Shown piece after piece: positions 49,201 through 58,769 of a stretch of 64,000 nt of DNA. The stretch is from the NCBI GenBank assembly GCA_032622095.1, contig CP136065.1:109409195-109473194 (forward strand), read 5' to 3'. This DNA is from Siphonodentalium dalli (lineage: Eukaryota; Mollusca; Scaphopoda; Gadilida; Siphonodentaliidae). The translations under genes were made by a program, and so were the position numbers. The notes beneath the pieces were generated by a model. That model was not told where the DNA came from. It did not search any database and saw nothing but the letters and a program-made list of their open reading frames with translations. Numbering within the stretch: the stretch's first letter is position 1; each line of letters begins with the position of its first letter.

Positions 49201-52200
49201 GACCAATTTAATTGGTTTGTTGATATGGCACGAGTGTTAGCACAGTGCCTTGGTGCAGCATTAAAGATCCTGTGTTAGTGCATTCTCTCATATATGCGAG
49301 TCTCCCTATGGAAATCTTGCATATTGGGAGACTTGCATAAATACTAGTAAGAGAATGTACTGGCTTACTAGGTGAAGGTAAATATTGTTACTTGTTAGGT
49401 CAATGTATTCTCTTATATATGTGAGGCTCCCTGTGGGTGTTCCTGGAGTGTTTGGTGTGGGTGATCATATGATATTAGTGCGATAAATTTAATCATACTT
49501 TGGACATTAAAAGCATTAAATCTCAGTACATGTAGTGTTGTTATTGACAGAACAAAAGAGCTCGCAATGCTATCAAGTTTACAACAAAAGCCCCACACAA
49601 AATCTCCTGACCCCAGAGAAATGCGATGTCACAAACTGACAATTTTCATTGTTTGGAAAGTAGTACCCCCCCGGTGTTGAGTGTGTTGAATCAGTTGGGT
49701 ACCCCCGGTGTTGAGTGTGTTGACTGTGTTGACTCAGTAGGACTAGGGTACCCCTGGTGTACATTCTACCAAATTTACGATTTACTCATTCAATACCAAA
49801 TATTTTTGGGATTTCTGATAACCGCTTACAGCATTTCCTGGGCATCTTGTTACTTTTTTGGGGGACCAATATGTGATCCCGTTAATTTTTTTATCGTGTT
49901 TTATTAGCTCAACTTGACAAAGTCAAGTTTAAGCTATTGCCATGGGTTGGCGTAGGCCCCTGCGAAGCTTCGAGATTCAATTTGATTCACGAATTGGGCT
50001 GCTGATTCAATTTGATTTGATTCGATCATTGGATTCGAATAGTTTCGAATCACCCTTCTTGGCATTCTTGTGGGTCATAAGGAACACGAGCAGTGTTCTA
50101 AATTTGTTCGCGCTCACTGAAGCAAGCAATGAACACTCATACGAGTCCGGACCTCCATAAATCTGTCTATTAGAATAATGCCTGAAACTTTACATAGATG
50201 AGAAGATGTTTTTGCGACTGAAACTTCCAGCTGTTCGCCAGTGCATGGGTCTTATACTAGTAATAAACACAATCCATTACCAACCTGACGTCCTTGTAAT
50301 TGCACCAAATTTCTCCCTGTACAAATAGTAATATAGCTGAATTGGTCTTAATGCCATGATTTTTTGGGAACTAAAGCAAAGGGATGTTGCTTCTACTTAA
50401 TTAGCTCAACTTTACTTTGTAAAGTTTGAGCTATTGCCATGGCTTGGTATCCGTCGTCCGTGTGTGTGTTGGTGCGTGTGTGTGTGTGTGTGCGCACTTG
50501 ATTCGTCAACAATTTCCTTTAGCACGGGCTACAGGTCGTACCTTTGGTCAGATCATTGTGAAATTTGTCATGGCTGTTGACATTGACATGTAGATGGGAA
50601 CGAGTCATTTTGGGGTCATTCGGCAAAAAAACATGGCCACCAGAAGCCATTTTGGATTTCAAAATTCAATCCATTAGCACGGACTACAGGTCGTACTGTT
50701 TGTCTGATCATCATGAAATTTGTCATGGATGTTAATATTGACATGTAGATGGGAACGAGTAATTTTGGGGTCGTTCGGCCTAAAAACATGTCCATCAGCA
50801 GCCATCTTGGATTTTACTCTTTGCATGACTAAATCCTTTGGCACGGGCTACAGGTCGTAGCTTTGGTCGGATCATCATGAAATTTGTTATAGATGTTAAC
50901 AGTGACATGTAAATGGTAACGAGTCTTTTTGGGGTCATTCGGCAAAAAACATGGCTGCCAGCGGCCATCTTGAATTTTACTCTTTGCATAACTAGGCCTT
51001 TCATCTTTCCACATTCCTAATCACTCCATTGACTGTAAAACATGAAATTATTCCCTTTCCAAGTTGAGCTACAGTGTCATTGACACTTTCATTAATGCTG
51101 CTATAAGTCAGTGTGTGTTGTGTTTTTGACCAGAAATAAGAAATGCATGTGAGTAATGGAATGTGGATTAATTCGCTAGTGCTGTGCCATAATAAATTGT
51201 GTACTGATAACATATTTCAGTTAATTTAATGTCCTCAGCATATTAGGCCTCACATTTCCACCTATCAGCTAATTGGATAGCTCTTGCTAGCTTTCCCCAG
51301 TTGTTAAGTCTTGCTTTGTTTTTTGCAATATATCATAGTTTGTAGAAAGTGGATTATTAATTCATTGGCAAATTTCTGTAATCTAACTATTTATCTATAT
51401 TCTTTTCAATTCCCGAATCTCACCCCTGATTCGATTCAAGATTCGATTTGACTGTAATCTCCCAATTCGCAGGGGCCTAGGTTGGCATCTGTCCATCAAC
51501 GATTTCCTTTAGTACACCCTACAGGTCACATATCTCACCCGATCATAACTAATCTTCGGGGTAACCTCTAGATGGAAGCCATCAATTTTTTTTTCTGAAA
51601 TTAGTTTAAAAATAATGGCCACCAGCAGCCATCTTGGATTTCAAATTTGAATCCATCGATACACCCTGCATTTATCAGAGAATTGTTTTGAAAATTAATA
51701 GGCATGTTTAGTGTTATCTCTGGATGGGAGCTATTGAATTTGAATGATTTTTGATGAAAAACATGGCCGATTATCATTAAATACTTAATTTGGATCTTCG
51801 AGGTGACCACCAGATGGGAGCCATCAAATTTGTCCTTATTTTCGGCCATCTTGGATTTTACATTTAAATCCATCCCCTGAAGCCAACTTTTATTGGAGAA
51901 CCATTTTAAATATTTACAAGCATGTTCACGATCACTTCTACATGGGAGCTATCGAATTTGAACGATATTCTGGCAGCCACCTTGGATTATACTAAATACT
52001 TTAACTTTAAACATTTAAACTTTCCGCATTCCTTGTCGCTACTTTGACTGTAATGTGTGACATTATCGCCTCTCTAAGTTGAGCTACAGTGTCGATGACA
52101 ATTTCATTTTACTTCTCCCTGATAAAAGTTTACTTCTCGCTAATAAATGAATAGAGAGAAGGATCTGCAAATAGGCATTTTGATGAAATATCTATGCTAT

Positions 52201-55200
52201 TCTGACTTTAGGTATTCACAAGAAGAAGATGAGATGCTACTAAAACTTGGACTTGAACTTTCAGAGAATTGGGTAGAAGTTGCCAGGAAGATGAATGGCA
52301 GATCTCGTGTGTCTCTGGCACTACGATATCGGAAACTCAGTTTGAGCTTACCAAAAGGTAATATTCCCGAGATTGTTACATCAGGTAGGTTCAAAGTGAT
52401 CCATGTTAATCGCACATTGTCCAACAAAACAGTTTTCTACCCATGAATTCTTTGTTATTTTAACCGTTCTTATGTGTATCCATACCATAGTATGTCCATA
52501 GATACTTCATGCATTGTGTGATAAATCAGACATTTTCTATCCGATCGGAACCAAATTTTGTATATGAGTTTCTCAGCCCAAAATACAGATCAAGTTCAGA
52601 TATGGGTTTGATCCAATTTTTTTAACTGAGTTTATGGCTCTTTTTTTTTCAAAAAAAAAAAAATTAATGTTATTTTTTTAATTTTTATTTTAGATTGAAT
52701 TCTTTACATTGTAGTAATTAATAAAAAAAAAATTAAACAAATAATTATTCATTACTGAGACTCATTTAAACATCTTGGTGCTGATTAATGTGACATATGG
52801 TGTGAAGGGGCCTTGGATGGTAGGTATTCAGATTGTTAAAATGTGACCGACCTGTCAAAAAGAGCCAGAGCTGGTGTCACCCTGTAGTCTGGTCGATAAA
52901 GGGTTTGACCTAGAAAAAATTTGGACTAAGTTGGTTTTTATTCCATTTTGAAGAGGAAATAATACAACATATCCAAAATCCGCTAAAATCCGCTTTGAGC
53001 AAACTTTTTTATGGAGATTTTTAAAAATGCTCATTTTTCGACCTTGCGAAGTACGTTTTTCTACAATATCCCTCATCGGCGACACCAGAACGCATTAATC
53101 CTCCATCCGATATATACCAGTTTGTGTAAAAGAGTATAGGGGGCGATTAGAGTGACAAGGACAGAAAATAATACAATCGCGGCGATGAAATGGCTGTCAA
53201 AATGGCCGCAACTACAATCCATGCTACACTGAAAGCAACATATGGGATAAGCCCCTATAAGCGAAAATACACATTTGTAATTTACAAGAATGTTGTTATA
53301 TATCTTTAAAGGTACAGATATAATTAAAACAAATCTATCTGAATGATTTATCGATCACTGCTACGCACGTTAACCCAATGATTTACGTTCGGGTTTTCTT
53401 ATTAGAATACATCCAACAGTCGGACCAAAACAGTTATTTTGGGCATGCAACACACGAAGTACTATTTCGTCACACAGTGCGTGGTAGTTTCCTTTTGGAA
53501 TGATGATTAATTATTGAATGTAAACCAGAAACTGAAGTGCCCACCCTATCTGTGTAAATACTAGTTATATTTCCAGAATTTTCAACACTCTCCGTGACAA
53601 TAAACCATACACGTATGTCGTAATGCTGATTATACTGTCAAGAAACACTTATCTCTTCAACAGAATAGTACCCTATCTCACTAGATCGAAGAGACTGTAC
53701 ATCGTACATTTTATTTAGTACTAATTTTCATGGTGCCCCCAAACCGGTTTCTTAGTAGACAATTATGTTCAAATTACTTCAATCGGCACTTTACAACATG
53801 AATATGTACCACGCAATACACACTATTAGTTGTCAGTATCTTGTTGTTTGAAATTATGTTACCATTGCTACCCACATACTTGCGCTAAATATCAGGTCAT
53901 CAGCGTTTACAGTTATTAGTTCTGCGTTTACCATTCACTCAATGTTACTATTTATGGTTTTGTATGCAGCAGATATGTGTAACATTAGGGAGAATGGGTA
54001 AACGCGGCGATGCGGTTGCAGAAAAGGTCGTACGTTTCGCGTATATGTGGCCTTAGTGCATTTAAGTGCACATAAGTTCCAGGTATAAAGACAGTCTCTG
54101 CCATAGAGTATGTAGGCAAATTGGGTTATGTTGAGAATTTATTGAAGATAGTCTATTGTAATCCTTTGTATTTTGATCAATTGCGTTCATGGTATACCAC
54201 CATGTATTTGTGTGATAAAAATGAAATATTCGTGTTTAATCACTTGACCGGAGGCAACTATGACTACAATTTTAAGACACGGACAATAGGATCTACACAT
54301 TTTACCTAGTACCATATGAATAGCTCTCATACTGTTCTATAGTAGTGAATTTTGACAGACTGTGTGTTGTAGATTCAAAAATAAATGATTATCGGTCACA
54401 TTCGTGAGACTGTTTTCATTACATATATTTCTGCTTCTAGAAAAGGTCACACAATGAGTACATCCCTATTAGATCACATTTAACTGCTTTAATACACATA
54501 TATTACACGATTCAAGATAAACAGTACAGATAAAAATGCGTTATTCTTCTATTTCTTGGCGCCCAAAAAGTCCACATTCAATCGTTGTATGAGACCTGGC
54601 TTTCGGTTGCTCTCTCACGAGATACATTAGAGAGAATTCTTACGTACTATTATTAATAGCTCCCCTTATACTCTGAAATCATTCTTCCTCGTATAATTCG
54701 ACGGCCTGTTCGTTCTTGTATAACCAGCTATTCAATTTTCCGCAAATTGTAAATTTCATTCGATTTTGTCCATTTTGGCGGCCATTTTGGACAGACATTC
54801 TACCGATATGGTTTACGACCAAGGATTGTTTGTGTGGATTTTATTTTATTACTAATTTGGTATTTGTTGGCGCACCTACCACCGAAATTCAGGATTTTTC
54901 TATACCAACTGCCATCATGGACGCCATCTTGTATTACAGAAAATGCTCAAAGCGGATTTTAGCGGATTTTGGATATGTTATAGAGGATATATTCCTCTTC
55001 AAAATGGAATAGAAACCAACTTAGTCCAAATTTTTTCTAGGTTGACCCGAAAATTTTAGTTTATCGACCAGACTACTGGTCAATTTTTAGTTCATCTTGG
55101 GCTTCAGGTCGTACTGTTTGTCTGATCATCATGAAATTTGTTATGGATGTTAATATTGACATGTAGATGGGAAGGAGTAATTTTGGGGTCATTCGGCCAT

Positions 55201-56910
55201 AAAACATGGCCACTGGCAGCCATCTTGGACTTTACTCTTTGCATGACCAAATCCTTTGGCACGGGCTACAAGTCGTATCTTTGGTTGGATCATTATGAAA
55301 TTTGTCATGGCTGTTGACATGTAGATGGGAACGAGTCATTTTGGGGTCATTCGGCAAAAAAACAATGCTGCCAGTGGCCATCTTGGATTTCAAAATTCAA
55401 TCCATTAGCACAGTCTACAGGTCGTACTGTTCGTCTGATCATTATGAAATTTGTCAATGATGTTAATATTGACATGTAGATGGGCGAGTCATTTTGGGGT
55501 CATGCGGCCATAAAACTTGGCTGCTGGCAGCCATCTTGGATTTTACTCTTTGCATGACTAAATCCTTCAGCACGGGCTACAGGTCGTAGGTTTGGTTGGA
55601 TCACCATGAAATTTGTCATGGATGTTAACATTGACATGTAGATGGGAACGAGTCATTTTGGGGTCATTCGACCATAAAACATGGCCACGGGCAGCCATCT
55701 TGAATTTTACTCTTTCTAAATCCTTTGGCATGGGCTACAAATCGATCTTTGGTTGAATCATTATCAAATTTGTCATGGTTGTTGACATTGACATGTAGAT
55801 GGGAACGAGTCATTTTGGTGTTATTCGGCAAAAAACATGGCCACCATCTTGGATTTCAAATTTAAATCCATTAGCACGGGCTACAGACCAGATTGTTCGT
55901 CTGATTATTATGAAATTTGTCGTGGATGTTAATATTGACATTCAGATGGGAACGTTTCATTTTGGGTTCATTCGGTCATAAAACATGGCTGCCGGCAGCC
56001 ATCTTGGATTTTAATGTTTGCATGGTCAAATCCTTTGGCACTGGCTACAGGTCGTATCTTTGGTCGGATCATGAAATTTGTCATGGATGTTAACATTGAC
56101 ATGTAGATGGGATCGCGTCATTTTGGGGTCATTCGGCCATAAAACATGGCCGCAGGCAGCCACCTCGGATTTTACTCTTTGCATGACTAAATACTTTGGC
56201 ACACCCTACAGTCCACTTCCCTCATCCGATCATCACCAAGCATCATATAAATCTTGATATTGATCTACTAGATGGAAGCTATCAAATGTTTTTGAACTTC
56301 ATTGGAAAACATAGCCGCCAGCAACCATCTTGGGTTTTAATTTATATATTTTTCTCTTCATGTTGATAATCTAGTATTACTTAGACATTTCAACTTTCCG
56401 CATTCCTAATCACTCCATTGACTGTAACACATGAAATTATTCCCTTTTCAAGTTGAGCTACAGTGTCAATGACACTTTCATTGGTACCTATCGGTTGATT
56501 GGTTTGGAAAATATTAACCCCTTTTACCCATTCCATGTCTTTGAACCTTTTCCATTATTAAATAACTATATTACTTTGATATCTCGCATGGCAATTTGCA
56601 AAAACATAATTAGAACTGCTTACATTGGCAAGGGATGGGTTAAACATCTCCCAAACGTGATCATAGAACTTTTTGGAATAAAACTATGTGATCATTTTCC
56701 ACAAAATGCTAGTTGTAAGCCCTCAGTAAAAATTATAATTTTTTTTGTAGCCGAGGGTTGGGATGCATTTGAAGATGAAAGACTTATCGCTGCTATTGAA
56801 GAAACAACTGGTAAAAAAATAACCGAGATGAAAAGAGATACATTCCTTTCGTGGACAAAAATTTCAAAGATCATGGGGAATCGAGAGCAAGTTGATTGTC
56901 TCCGTAGATG
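30163..56910 (+). CDS. Myb/SANT DNA-binding protein, DMTF1/TTF1 (REB1-like) family, seven exons, 3' end not found
   Basis: Predicted nuclear DNA-binding protein. Joining 30163-31231, 31655-31813, 33126-33223, 46451-46568, 49061-49139, 52212-52357 and 56751-56910 gives 609 codons plus two bases; every intron is GT-AG and phases match (1,1,0,1,2,1). An in-frame TAA at 30130 precedes the first ATG, and an acceptor (tctttcag, ending 30118) suggests a 5' UTR exon upstream. Residues 1-356 are four diverged repeats of unknown fold; 400-410 hold a basic stretch (SRKRKRQR), a likely nuclear signal; about 443-609 are Myb-like. The segment LAQGLNRTTELCYKKIERM, then GRYSQEEDE...NWVEVARKMNGRS, then GWDAFEDERL...SWTKISKIMGN...CLRRW follows the spacing of the DMTF1/TTF1 Myb block as I remember it. 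The last Myb repeat and stop codon are missing, so the gene continues. Introns are 0.4 to 13.2 kb and full of transposons. Whether it is nearer DMTF1 or TTF1 is undecided. Confidence 0.82.
31655..31813 (+). CDS. Exon 2: linker with nuclear localisation-like basic stretch
   Basis: Acceptor ttctttactag and donor att|gtaagt. It enters with two bases that complete codon 357 as Ser and leaves in phase 1. The peptide is hydrophilic and ends in a basic cluster (SRKRKRQR) typical of a nuclear localisation signal. The intron before it is 423 bp. Confidence 0.8.
31878..32113. repeat. Dispersed repeat in intron 2
   Basis: gtatacattggaatgg ... caatgagtatttagtaa is the diverged reverse complement of 48228-48413. 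Confidence 0.7.
32237..32306 (+). repeat. Tail fragment of pearl-like family E in intron 2
   Basis: tttctttaacaaagcggcat and cgggggacactgtggtaggc match the end of 59397-59665. Confidence 0.5.
33126..33223 (+). CDS. Exon 3: acidic/basic linker
   Basis: Acceptor is a long T run ending ttttttcag; donor is aag|gtaaat. It starts with two bases (phase 1 entry) and ends in phase 0. The peptide is low-complexity, rich in E, S, T and K. A hAT-like element begins 43 bp past the exon end. Confidence 0.75.
33266..34274. mobile_element. hAT-like non-autonomous element in intron 3
   Basis: Terminal repeats CAGGCCTCAGCTT / AAGCTGAGGCCTG and an exact 8-bp target duplication AGTACATG (33258-33265 and 34275-34282) mark a hAT-superfamily insertion of 1,009 bp. 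Both subterminal regions contain agggagaagt motifs. No transposase. It sits 43 bp past the end of exon 3. Confidence 0.85.
34575..34773 (+). pseudogene. Decayed exon-like segment related to 37945-38015
   Basis: gattacaattgacgaaaaat here and ggttacaattggcgaaaaat at about 37951 start two related stretches. In the shared frame one reads YN(stop)RKI, the other YNWRKI. The 34.6 kb copy then stays open for 58 codons (NKPIDWATYYILKETGKK and so on) to a TGA. The W-containing pattern is faintly Myb-like. Interpreted as remnants of a duplicated exon. Confidence 0.3.
34800..36720. repeat. Cluster of short foldback repeats in intron 3
   Basis: Several copies of gcagaatgaggtcc ... agagggtgaattt paired with aaattcaccctctggggacc ... 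cattctgc, near 34806-34884, 35743-35870, 36090-36160 and 36593-36700. Pearl-like family B lies among them. G runs at 36238-36247 and 36779-36791. Confidence 0.75.
34930..35310 (+). repeat. Pearl-like family B (head hairpin plus CCGT repeat)
   Basis: Begins ttagctcacctgagacgaag with an imperfect hairpin, followed by tccgtccgtccgtccgtc (about 34984-35001) and two diverged units sharing ggttcatatttggt and attgttcaaat. A diverged relative lies at 36365-36600. Confidence 0.6.
37731..38170 (+). other. Exon-like segments of unknown origin in intron 3
   Basis: After an acceptor-like ttctattaaattccag, 54 codons are open (LPKKKFPKVRDSDLPLFLTP ... SMEWSRIEEQNIEKL) to a weak donor gaag|gttaga at 37893. 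A good acceptor (tttatttatttaacccag) at 38063 opens 35 more codons in matching phase (PQNISVKDISDTELL ... LKVW) to a TAG at 38170. The first part starts in the phase in which exon 3 ends, but joining it directly to exon 4 would cause an early stop. It may be an alternative ending, a separate small gene, or a decayed copy. Confidence 0.3.
39178..39905 (+). repeat. Pearl-like family C: four tandem units of about 174 bp
   Basis: The head tatacccgcttt plus A run plus ggtgggtata is a hairpin. The marker gttcactactatgagg recurs at about 39281, 39455, 39629 and 39802, a spacing of 173-174 bp. Open frames here are by-products of the repetition. Confidence 0.8.
40144..41277. mobile_element. hAT-like non-autonomous element 2 in intron 3
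   Basis: Ends CAGGGTTTCCG and GGCAGAAACCCTG form an imperfect inverted repeat, flanked by CTGTTTG at 40137-40143 and 41278-41284 (7 bp exact; hAT elements normally make 8). About 1.13 kb, no coding frame recognised. Confidence 0.6.
41818..41886. repeat. Hairpin with arms of about 32 bp in intron 3
   Basis: agtctatgtgtttataaac ... ccacattga is followed after a few bases by its inverse, with two or three mismatches. Confidence 0.85.
42132..42555. mobile_element. TTAA MITE, copy 5
   Basis: Left ttaaaggtactcaatccgat and right atcggattgagtacctttaa in inverse; arms with the usual cgactcgaatcaaat block. Its right TTAA is also the left TTAA of the next element. Confidence 0.82.
42552..42888. mobile_element. 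Second TTAA element (cctcttcgctgc family)
   Basis: Ends TTAACCTCTTCGCTGCTA and TAGCAGCGAAGAGGTTAA are inverted, followed inside by several gacgt motifs. About 330 bp. Shares the TTAA at 42552-42555 with the preceding MITE. Confidence 0.8.
43816..44840. mobile_element. GGCC-ended, TTA-flanked element B (Harbinger-like)
   Basis: Reverse-orientation relative of 24279-26302, with the same GGCC plus A-run ends and TTA on each side (43813-43815, 44841-44843). It is 1,025 bp long and lacks the nested transposon. A run of G lies at about 44509-44522. Confidence 0.72.
44955..45840 (+). repeat. Pearl-like family D: four tandem units of 161-175 bp
   Basis: Head hairpin tcccccgccaaattg / gcgggggata, then ccgtccgtctggccgtcc, then units marked atgagttcac at about 45081, 45256, 45431 and 45592, each with gacgacgtcacagggctcat. 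The tail ggcgggagatactgtcatct is shared with the copy near 59.27 kb. Confidence 0.75.
46451..46568 (+). CDS. Exon 4: half repeat plus start of Myb-like repeat 1
   Basis: Acceptor tactgtttcttgcag, donor ctcg|gtaagt; phase 0 in, phase 1 out. The beginning (WESLLHSSRVLLSKQEKTDL) matches the second half of the exon 1 repeats. The end (KYYSKL) leads into the first Myb-like helix-turn-helix completed in exon 5. The intron before it is 13.2 kb. Confidence 0.8.
46569..47554 (+). other. Intron 4, first part: nothing recognised
   Basis: AT-rich intron DNA after the donor of exon 4. Confidence 0.6.
47555..47699. repeat. Long hairpin with about 64-bp arms
   Basis: acagttatcgcattgtttc ... gaatattgacttcc folds onto itself around a loop tcggcctacggcctt, which is itself a small palindrome. 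In intron 4. Confidence 0.88.
48228..48413. repeat. Dispersed repeat in intron 4, partner of 31878-32113
   Basis: aaatactcattgatgagtaa and ccattccaatgtatac match 31878-32113 in inverse orientation. Confidence 0.7.
49061..49139 (+). CDS. Exon 5: Myb-like repeat 1 recognition helix
   Basis: Acceptor ttctatatag, donor ggccg|gtaaga; phase 1 in, phase 2 out. Encodes AQGLNRTTELCYKKIERML, which has the R-T-x-x-x-C-Y-x-K-I pattern of a third Myb helix. It ends with LG(R), running into the GRY start of the next repeat in exon 6, as in DMTF1-type proteins. Confidence 0.8.
49245..49445. repeat. Short interspersed repeat, copy 2 (intron 5)
   Basis: gtgcattctctcatatatgc, gagtctccctatgg and tgtattctcttatatatgtg match the family. 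Confidence 0.7.
49953..51479. mobile_element. hAT-like element nested in a pearl-like element
   Basis: Perfect 14-bp ends TAGGCCCCTGCGAA / TTCGCAGGGGCCTA, flanked by GGTTGGCG (49945-49952) and GGTTGGCA (51480-51487). Subterminal parts repeat tgattcgattc motifs. Removing it rejoins the two halves of the surrounding element. It carries another pearl-like copy at 50401-51090. Confidence 0.72.
50401..51090 (+). mobile_element. Pearl-like element, family A, copy inside the hAT
   Basis: Head hairpin ttagctcaactttactttgt, a gtccgtgtgtgtg microsatellite, three tandem units of about 155-165 bp marked by acatgtagatggg (about 50586, 50741, 50905), and the tail aagttgagctacagtgtc (51061-51078). Confidence 0.65.
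52212..52357 (+). CDS. Exon 6: Myb repeat 2
   Basis: Acceptor ttctgactttag, donor aaaag|gtaata; phase 2 in, phase 1 out. Encodes one complete SANT/Myb unit: RYSQEEDEMLLKLGLEL, then ENWVEVARKMNGRSRVSLAL and RYRKL. The W of helix 2 is present; the last aromatic position is Y. A pearl-like repeat ends about 105 bp upstream. Confidence 0.88.
52846..53010. repeat. Inverted repeat partner 1 (intron 6)
   Basis: gtagtctggtcgataaa ... aaaatccgctttgagca matches the reverse complement of 54945-55090. Confidence 0.75.
53011..54944 (+). other. Intron 6, between the inverted repeats: nothing recognised
   Basis: No frame above 65 codons with protein-like composition apart from one (54716-55012) that overlaps the right inverted repeat. 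Confidence 0.55.
54945..55090. repeat. Inverted repeat partner 2 (intron 6)
   Basis: tgctcaaagcggatttta ... tatcgaccagactac is the inverse of 52846-53010. The 1.9 kb between holds no recognised gene and could be the body of an element with these ends. Confidence 0.75.
55085..56475 (+). repeat. Pearl-like family A: eight tandem units of about 155-164 bp
   Basis: The marker gacatgtagatggga recurs near 55159, 55317, 55472, 55634, 55791, 55938 and 56099. Units contain cattttggggtcattcgg and gccatcttggatttt. The array ends with the family tail aagttgagctacagtgtc (near 56449-56468), about 285 bp before exon 7. Confidence 0.8.
56751..56910 (+). CDS. Exon 7: Myb repeat 3
   Basis: Acceptor attttttttgtag, donor gatg|gtaaga; phase 1 in, phase 2 out. 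Encodes a SANT unit with all expected aromatics: GWDAFEDERLIAAIEE, a longer loop with KRDTFLSWTKISKIMG, then NREQVDCLRRW with the final W split by the intron. The long loop before SWTKI is a feature I associate with DMTF1/TTF1-type second Myb repeats. An in-frame TAA follows the donor at once, so splicing is required to go on. Confidence 0.87.
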
Positions 56911-57254
56911 GTAAGAAGTAATAATTTGCATGAACTGTACCTTGAGAAAAATTATCTGGTACAGTGCCAGCCAGGATTCGTGCTGCCAAATGAAAAAATA
57001 TGTCACTCAAGAAATGTCTTCATTTGGCAAAATATTTTGGAAATGGTTCAAAAAGAAAATATTTATAATGAAATTGGCAGCTCATTACTGAAAGCTCCTT
57101 GCCATCACTTTGTAGCATGCAAAAACAATTCACAATTGGCAAACATTTATTTTAATTTAGCCAAGTGAGTTTTTGATTCCAGACTGAGTAGAATCTATTA
57201 TTTATTTTGAAATCAAATGGTCCATGCCACAAAAGCAAAATGCCACAGTTTCAG

Positions 57255-57660
57255 AGCAGTGGCTTTGGTGCAAATAGTCTGTCTGTCATTTGCAGAATGA
57301 TGTCCTCAGAGTGTGACACTGACCCGCACGGCAGGCTAGCTTCAATCAAATTCACCCTCTGGGAACCTCGTTCTGCTTAGGTCTCAACTGCTATGGGAGA
57401 CCTAGGTTCAGCTTGAAGATCCTCAGTTAAAGTTGGTGATGTTCACCCATTAGTCACCTCGATAATGCATTTTATCTTCTGCAAATTAGGGTATATATAA
57501 ACTTCCCAATAGGGAAAAAGTAACTAAAACAATGTTAATTTGAGACTATAGAGGTTCCCAGAGGGTGAATTTGGGGATGCTAGGCCGCTGTGTGGGATAG
57601 CATCACTAAATTCACACTCTGGGGACCTGCAAATGACAGACAAACTATTTTCAGGCTTAT
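57255..57660. repeat. Two more copies of the gcagaatg foldback repeat
   Basis: Copies at about 57284-57380 and 57545-57650. Between them lies an inverse copy of the gaagataaaatgcataat segment also found at 35940-36050 and 37505-37640. Confidence 0.7.
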
Positions 57661-58465
57661 CAACAGGTAGTTAATCTGATCTGATTATATATGAGACAGG
57701 TGTATACGAGCATTATGTGTGTTGATGATGTTCACACAACAATATATCTCAGCTCTTTATAGAACTGTCCCTAAGTCATGGCTCGAAATATTCTGAAATT
57801 TCTACTTATAACTAGGGACAGGTAGAATTATTTATATATAGTCTGCAACTTCAGCAGTGTGATACTAGTAGTACTATCACACATCCAACATCTGTTGTTT
57901 TATGGCATGTAGGCATGATGCTGCCTTGCTGGGAAGCTGTACATATATGTTACATATTCAAATCCCACCACACTGGCACCTATTTCCTTCCTGTACATAC
58001 ACTGTACCCTTATTTGGGGGAGGATATCATTCATGACTTTTAGGAGCAGAAAGATCAGATGATTTTATTTATATCATCCCATTTAAAGAATATCGATGTT
58101 GATTTGCTTGAGTTCCATATAGTATGGATGCAAGTTGGTCTGACATTTGCTTTGCGTTCCACACATAAAATGTCAAACCAATTTGCTTTCTTACTCTATG
58201 GAACGCAACAAAATCGACATCCATTACTTATATTTACACTCAACCACGTCAACTGGCAGATTAAAAGAGCATTTAGCACTCACTTCTAATGTTACTCGTA
58301 GCTCATCGACACAATATGATTTCAAGTAAGTAGGGGTCTGTGTGCGGTCACGCTACATAATTTCTACCAACCAACGTTCTGCATTCATCTTCCACAGCTC
58401 AAATTCATGTGTGAATGTAAATATATATTGTATGTTTCTCAGTTTCTCAGGGAATATTTTTTTAA
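57661..58465. other. No gene seen
   Basis: The frame 58059-58289 crosses a small inverted repeat (tttgcgttccacaca and tatggaacgcaa), so it is not accepted as coding. Confidence 0.5.
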
Positions 58466-58686
58466 CCCTTTCATGACCGGAGCTGCACTGGTGCATCATT
58501 AACGATTCTGTGCCAGTGCATTCTCTTATATATGCACTGGCTTATAAGGTCAAGTTAAATATTGTTAGGACAATGTATTCTCTTATATATTCGAGGCTCC
58601 CTATGCGAGACTCACATATATAAGAGAATGCATTGGCACAGGGTTTTTCGCAAAATTTCAGGAAGCTTCAGTTATGGAAGGGTTAA
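58466..58686. repeat. Short interspersed repeat, copy 3 with complete ends
   Basis: TTAACCCTTTCATGACC at one end and ttatggaagggttaa at the other, with internal cattctcttatatatgc hairpins. Shows that the family is a TTAA-bounded MITE of about 220 bp. Confidence 0.75.
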
Positions 58687-58769
58687 AGTGATGGGAGAGG
58701 CAGATATTTCTGTTTTCTATTTATTTCAAATTGTAAGTTCTGTATTTGTGCCCCAATCCCCATGTATAT

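Larger units (their letters stand above)
49905..52105 (+). mobile_element. Pearl-like (Helitron-associated type) element, family A, interrupted
   Basis: Head palindrome agctcaacttgacaaagtca with gggttggc at 49905-49952, then after the nested hAT the body from 51480 (tggcatctgtccatcaacg) to a tail aagttgagctacagtgtc near 52075-52093. Internal units mention ggccatcttggatttcaaat several times. The tail lies about 105 bp upstream of exon 6. Confidence 0.6.

Noticed and set aside
49640-49760. Direct repeat of cccccggtgttgagtgtgtt
   Set aside because: Only two short copies; a simple local duplication.
56908-57168. 86-codon frame directly after exon 7
   Set aside because: It begins at the splice donor of exon 7 in another frame and has no Myb pattern.
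57900-57995. Possible tRNA-derived SINE head (B-box-like attcaaatcccac)
   Set aside because: The A box is poor and no cloverleaf could be drawn by eye.
58059-58289. 76-codon frame, considered as a further Myb-gene exon
   Set aside because: The only usable acceptors give the wrong phase for exon 7, and the segment spans an inverted repeat.
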